Shown here in pieces: positions 62,281 through 64,000 of a stretch of 64,000 nt of DNA. The first letter of the stretch is position 1, and each line of letters opens with the position of its first letter. Location of the stretch: NCBI RefSeq assembly GCF_004361855.1, contig NZ_SNWQ01000023.1, positions 40,409-104,408 on the forward strand. Reading direction: 5' to 3'. Below the pieces are notes generated by a model that searched no databases, was not told the DNA's origin, and saw only the letters and a program-made list of their open reading frames with translations. Source of the stretch: Kribbella caucasensis (lineage in GTDB: Bacteria; Actinomycetota; Actinomycetes; Propionibacteriales; Kribbellaceae). The position numbers and the translations under genes were made by a program.

Positions 62281-62404
62281 CGTCCGGGCCATCAGGTTGT
62301 GCACAGTCTGTGTGTTGCTGTGGACAACTTGGCGAAACTACTCGATCCCGAAACCCCTTATCCACAAGGGCTTTCCAGGCCCAGAAATTGTCGGCGGCAT
62401 CGTC

Positions 62405-62410
62405 TAGGGT
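62405..62410 (+). promoter_or_regulatory. candidate -10 element of a leaderless promoter
   Basis: TAGGGT is followed by 7 nt and the ATG at 62418, matching the arrangement at 16272 and 54228. Confidence 0.45.
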
Positions 62411-62417
62411 TCTAGCC

Positions 62418-64000
62418 ATGGAACGGCTGGAGCAACGGCCCGTGTGGTCGATGAGCGGCAGCGACATGCTGGCCGCCCTCGACACACTCCAGGCCGACCT
62501 CAACCGGATCAACACCCGCCGCCTCGAACTCCTCGCCGCCCTCGACGCCAACGGCCACGCCACCGAAATCGGCGCCCGCAACACCGTCCAACTCATCGCC
62601 ATCCGCCACCGCCTCGACCCCACCGCCGTCCGCCACGACCTCAAAACCGCCAAAGCCCTGCCCAGGTACGAGGCCGTCAACACCGCCCTGCACACCGACC
62701 CCACCACCAACGCCAACGCCAACACCGACGCGGGCACGGGCGCGGACTCGGACACGGGCTTGGGCACGGACGCCGGCGCATCCACGGGCACCGACGCGGA
62801 CCCGGGCGGCACGAACGCGGGCACGGACGCGGGCACGGGCGCCGACGGTGACGTGGGTGCCGCGGCCGGCGCCGCCCCGGACGGTGGTGCGGAGGGGGGC
62901 CCGCTGGTACTGCATCCGGGCCAGGCCGAGGCGATCATCGACGCCCTGGAGCGGGTCCCGGCCGCGGCGAACGTGCCGGTCGAGAACCTGCGGGTCGCCG
63001 AGGAACAGATGGTACGAGCCGCGCAACTACTCCCACCGGGCGAACTGCGCAAGATGGGCAAACAGGTCCGCGACCGCCTCGACACCGACGGCGCCGAACC
63101 GGCCGAGAAACGCGCCCAGGCCAAGGAGACCCTGTGGCTGAAACGCCGCGACGACGGCATCCAGTTCGGCGGCTTCCTCGCCGCCGACAACGCCGAACTG
63201 CTCCAGACCGTCATCTTCGCCGGGGCGAAACCCCACAAGACCCCCGACGGGCGGCCCGATCCCCGCCCCCGCGGCAAACGCCACGCCGACGGCCTCGTCA
63301 CCGCCCTCACCGTCGCCGCCGGCACCGGGGCGGCCGCGCCCGGACACGGCGGCATCAAACCCCACATCACCGTCACCATCAACCTGGCCGACCTGCTGGC
63401 CGGCACCGGCACCGGCGACCTCGCCCACGGCGGCACCCTGTCGGCGGCCGCGATCCGCCGGCTGGCCTGCGACGCCGGCATCATCCCCCTCGTCCTCGGC
63501 GCGAACTCCGAACCCCTCGATGTCGGCACCGAAGAACGGTTCGTCAACCGCGCCATGCGCCGCGCGTTGAACGCCCGGGACAGGGGCTGCGTCGTCTGCG
63601 GCGCCCCACCCGCGATGTGCGAGGCCCACCACATCATCCACTGGGCCGACGGAGGCCCGACCCGCGTCGAGAACTTGGTGCTGTTATGCAAGGCCGACCA
63701 CATCGACGTCCACCACGGCCACTGGACCATCACCATGCTCAACGGCCGCCCGGTGCTGTCCCGCCCCGGCTGGGCTGACCGCCCTCCCGGCCCCAACCCG
63801 CCCCCGGATCCCTGGGCCACGAGCCCACCGGGCACCAGGCCGCCCGCCACCAGCACCGCCGCACCCGACACTGGCGTCGCCCCACCCGACACTGGCGTCG
63901 CCGCACCCGACACTGGCGTCGCCGCACCCGACACTGGCGTCGCCGCACCCGACACTGGCGTCGCCGCACCCGACACTGGCGTCGCCGCACCCGACACTGG
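62418..64000 (+). CDS. DUF222-HNH endonuclease (C-terminus beyond the window)
   Basis: At least 527 residues, open at the right edge. The DUF222 domain (1-~400) has helices DMLAALDTLQADLNRINTRR and LLAALDANGHATEIGARNTVQ. It is interrupted at ~95-150 by an Asp/Gly/Thr/Ala-rich low-complexity insert. The HNH motif follows: DRGCVVCG, CEAHHIIHWADGGPTRVENLVLLC and HIDVHHG. After that comes a Pro-rich tail with 21-bp repeats encoding APDTGVA. Such genes are present in many copies in actinobacterial genomes and may be mobile. The start is probably leaderless. Confidence 0.88.
   Translation, partial: MERLEQRPVWSMSGSDMLAALDTLQADLNRINTRRLELLAALDANGHATEIGARNTVQLIAIRHRLDPTAVRHDLKTAKALPRYEAVNTALHTDPTTNANANTDAGTGADSDTGLGTDAGASTGTDADPGGTNAGTDAGTGADGDVGAAAGAAPDGGAEGGPLVLHPGQAEAIIDALERVPAAANVPVENLRVAEEQMVRAAQLLPPGELRKMGKQVRDRLDTDGAEPAEKRAQAKETLWLKRRDDGIQFGGFLAADNAELLQTVIFAGAKPHKTPDGRPDPRPRGKRHADGLVTALTVAAGTGAAAPGHGGIKPHITVTINLADLLAGTGTGDLAHGGTLSAAAIRRLACDAGIIPLVLGANSEPLDVGTEERFVNRAMRRALNARDRGCVVCGAPPAMCEAHHIIHWADGGPTRVENLVLLCKADHIDVHHGHWTITMLNGRPVLSRPGWADRPPGPNPPPDPWATSPPGTRPPATSTAAPDTGVAPPDTGVAAPDTGVAAPDTGVAAPDTGVAAPDTGVAAPDT
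63861..64000 (+). repeat. 21-bp tandem repeat inside the HNH gene
   Basis: Six full units (63861-63881, then every 21 bp to 63986) and a 14-bp partial unit reach the edge of the window. Each unit encodes APDTGVA; the second differs by one base (P for A). The near-perfect identity suggests recent slippage expansion. Confidence 0.92.

Noticed and set aside
62132..63997. 621-codon minus-strand frame with SGAATPV repeats
   Set aside because: The repeat is the complement of the 21-bp tandem repeat in the HNH gene, and the true HNH motif is on the plus strand.
63861..64000. Possible CRISPR-like array
   Set aside because: Units are directly adjacent 21-mers with no spacers and are in frame within a coding region.

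Overview
This is a GC-rich window (C/G strongly favoured at third codon positions) with dense gene packing, many 1-4 nt start/stop overlaps and a mix of Shine-Dalgarno and apparently leaderless starts. An AfsR/SARP-type regulator, a DUF222-HNH endonuclease, FCD-type GntR control of a sugar ABC transporter and many lipoproteins point to a soil actinobacterium. The gene content looks most like Kribbella or a near relative (Propionibacteriales), but that is an inference from protein style and not from a marker gene. I saw no rRNA, tRNA, CRISPR array, insertion sequence or prophage.

Layout. (1) 1-2127: the end of a membrane protein, a SAM methyltransferase and a convergent lipoprotein alpha/beta hydrolase. 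(2) 2222-12095: a coherent carbohydrate-use locus with two related TIM-barrel glycosidase-like proteins flanking a 3-hydroxyisobutyrate-dehydrogenase-like enzyme, a sugar ABC transporter (binding protein plus two permeases), a 2-hydroxyacid dehydrogenase and an FCD GntR regulator. Matching FadR-type operators lie before the hydrolase block and before the transporter, and a different palindrome lies before gntR. (3) 12269-22067: an FAD oxidase, a paralogous pair of unknown proteins, a DHFR-like reductase, an FMN reductase divergent from a large AfsR-like regulator, and a MarR regulator divergent from an unusual luciferase-like/hemerythrin fusion. (4) 22305-26910: an RHS/YD-repeat polymorphic toxin gene broken by three frame changes, ending in a caspase-like (His-Gly / Ser-Cys) effector domain, followed by an overlapping candidate immunity gene.

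(5) 27475-34963: a LysE exporter and an AddAB/AdnAB-like helicase-nuclease pair. (6) 35123-41931: small proteins and a four-gene locus with an FtsK/EccC-like ATPase, a coiled-coil membrane protein and two helical proteins. This locus is the best candidate here for an undescribed system. (7) 41987-49637: a monooxygenase-like protein, an SLC13-type permease with a frameshifted glycerate kinase, an epimerase, a phosphoesterase, a pair of genes sharing a bidirectional promoter, a DnaQ-like exonuclease and pyrE. (8) 49814-64000: DUF429 and FBP-domain proteins, a possible small nuclease, an acetyltransferase, a lipoprotein, a membrane-anchored spermidine-synthase-like protein, phosphoglucomutase, a DUF3037/HipA-like pair, a glutamate-cysteine-ligase-like enzyme, a two-domain glycerophosphodiesterase and a DUF222-HNH gene that runs off the end in a 21-bp tandem repeat.

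The sequence also shows several perfect hairpins between convergent genes that probably act as terminators, a recurring leaderless promoter pattern (a -10 hexamer followed by 6-7 nt and the start codon), and a 32-bp intergenic repeat present twice. Four frame breaks (three in the RHS gene, one in glycerate kinase) lie in or beside C/G runs and could be real decay or consensus errors.
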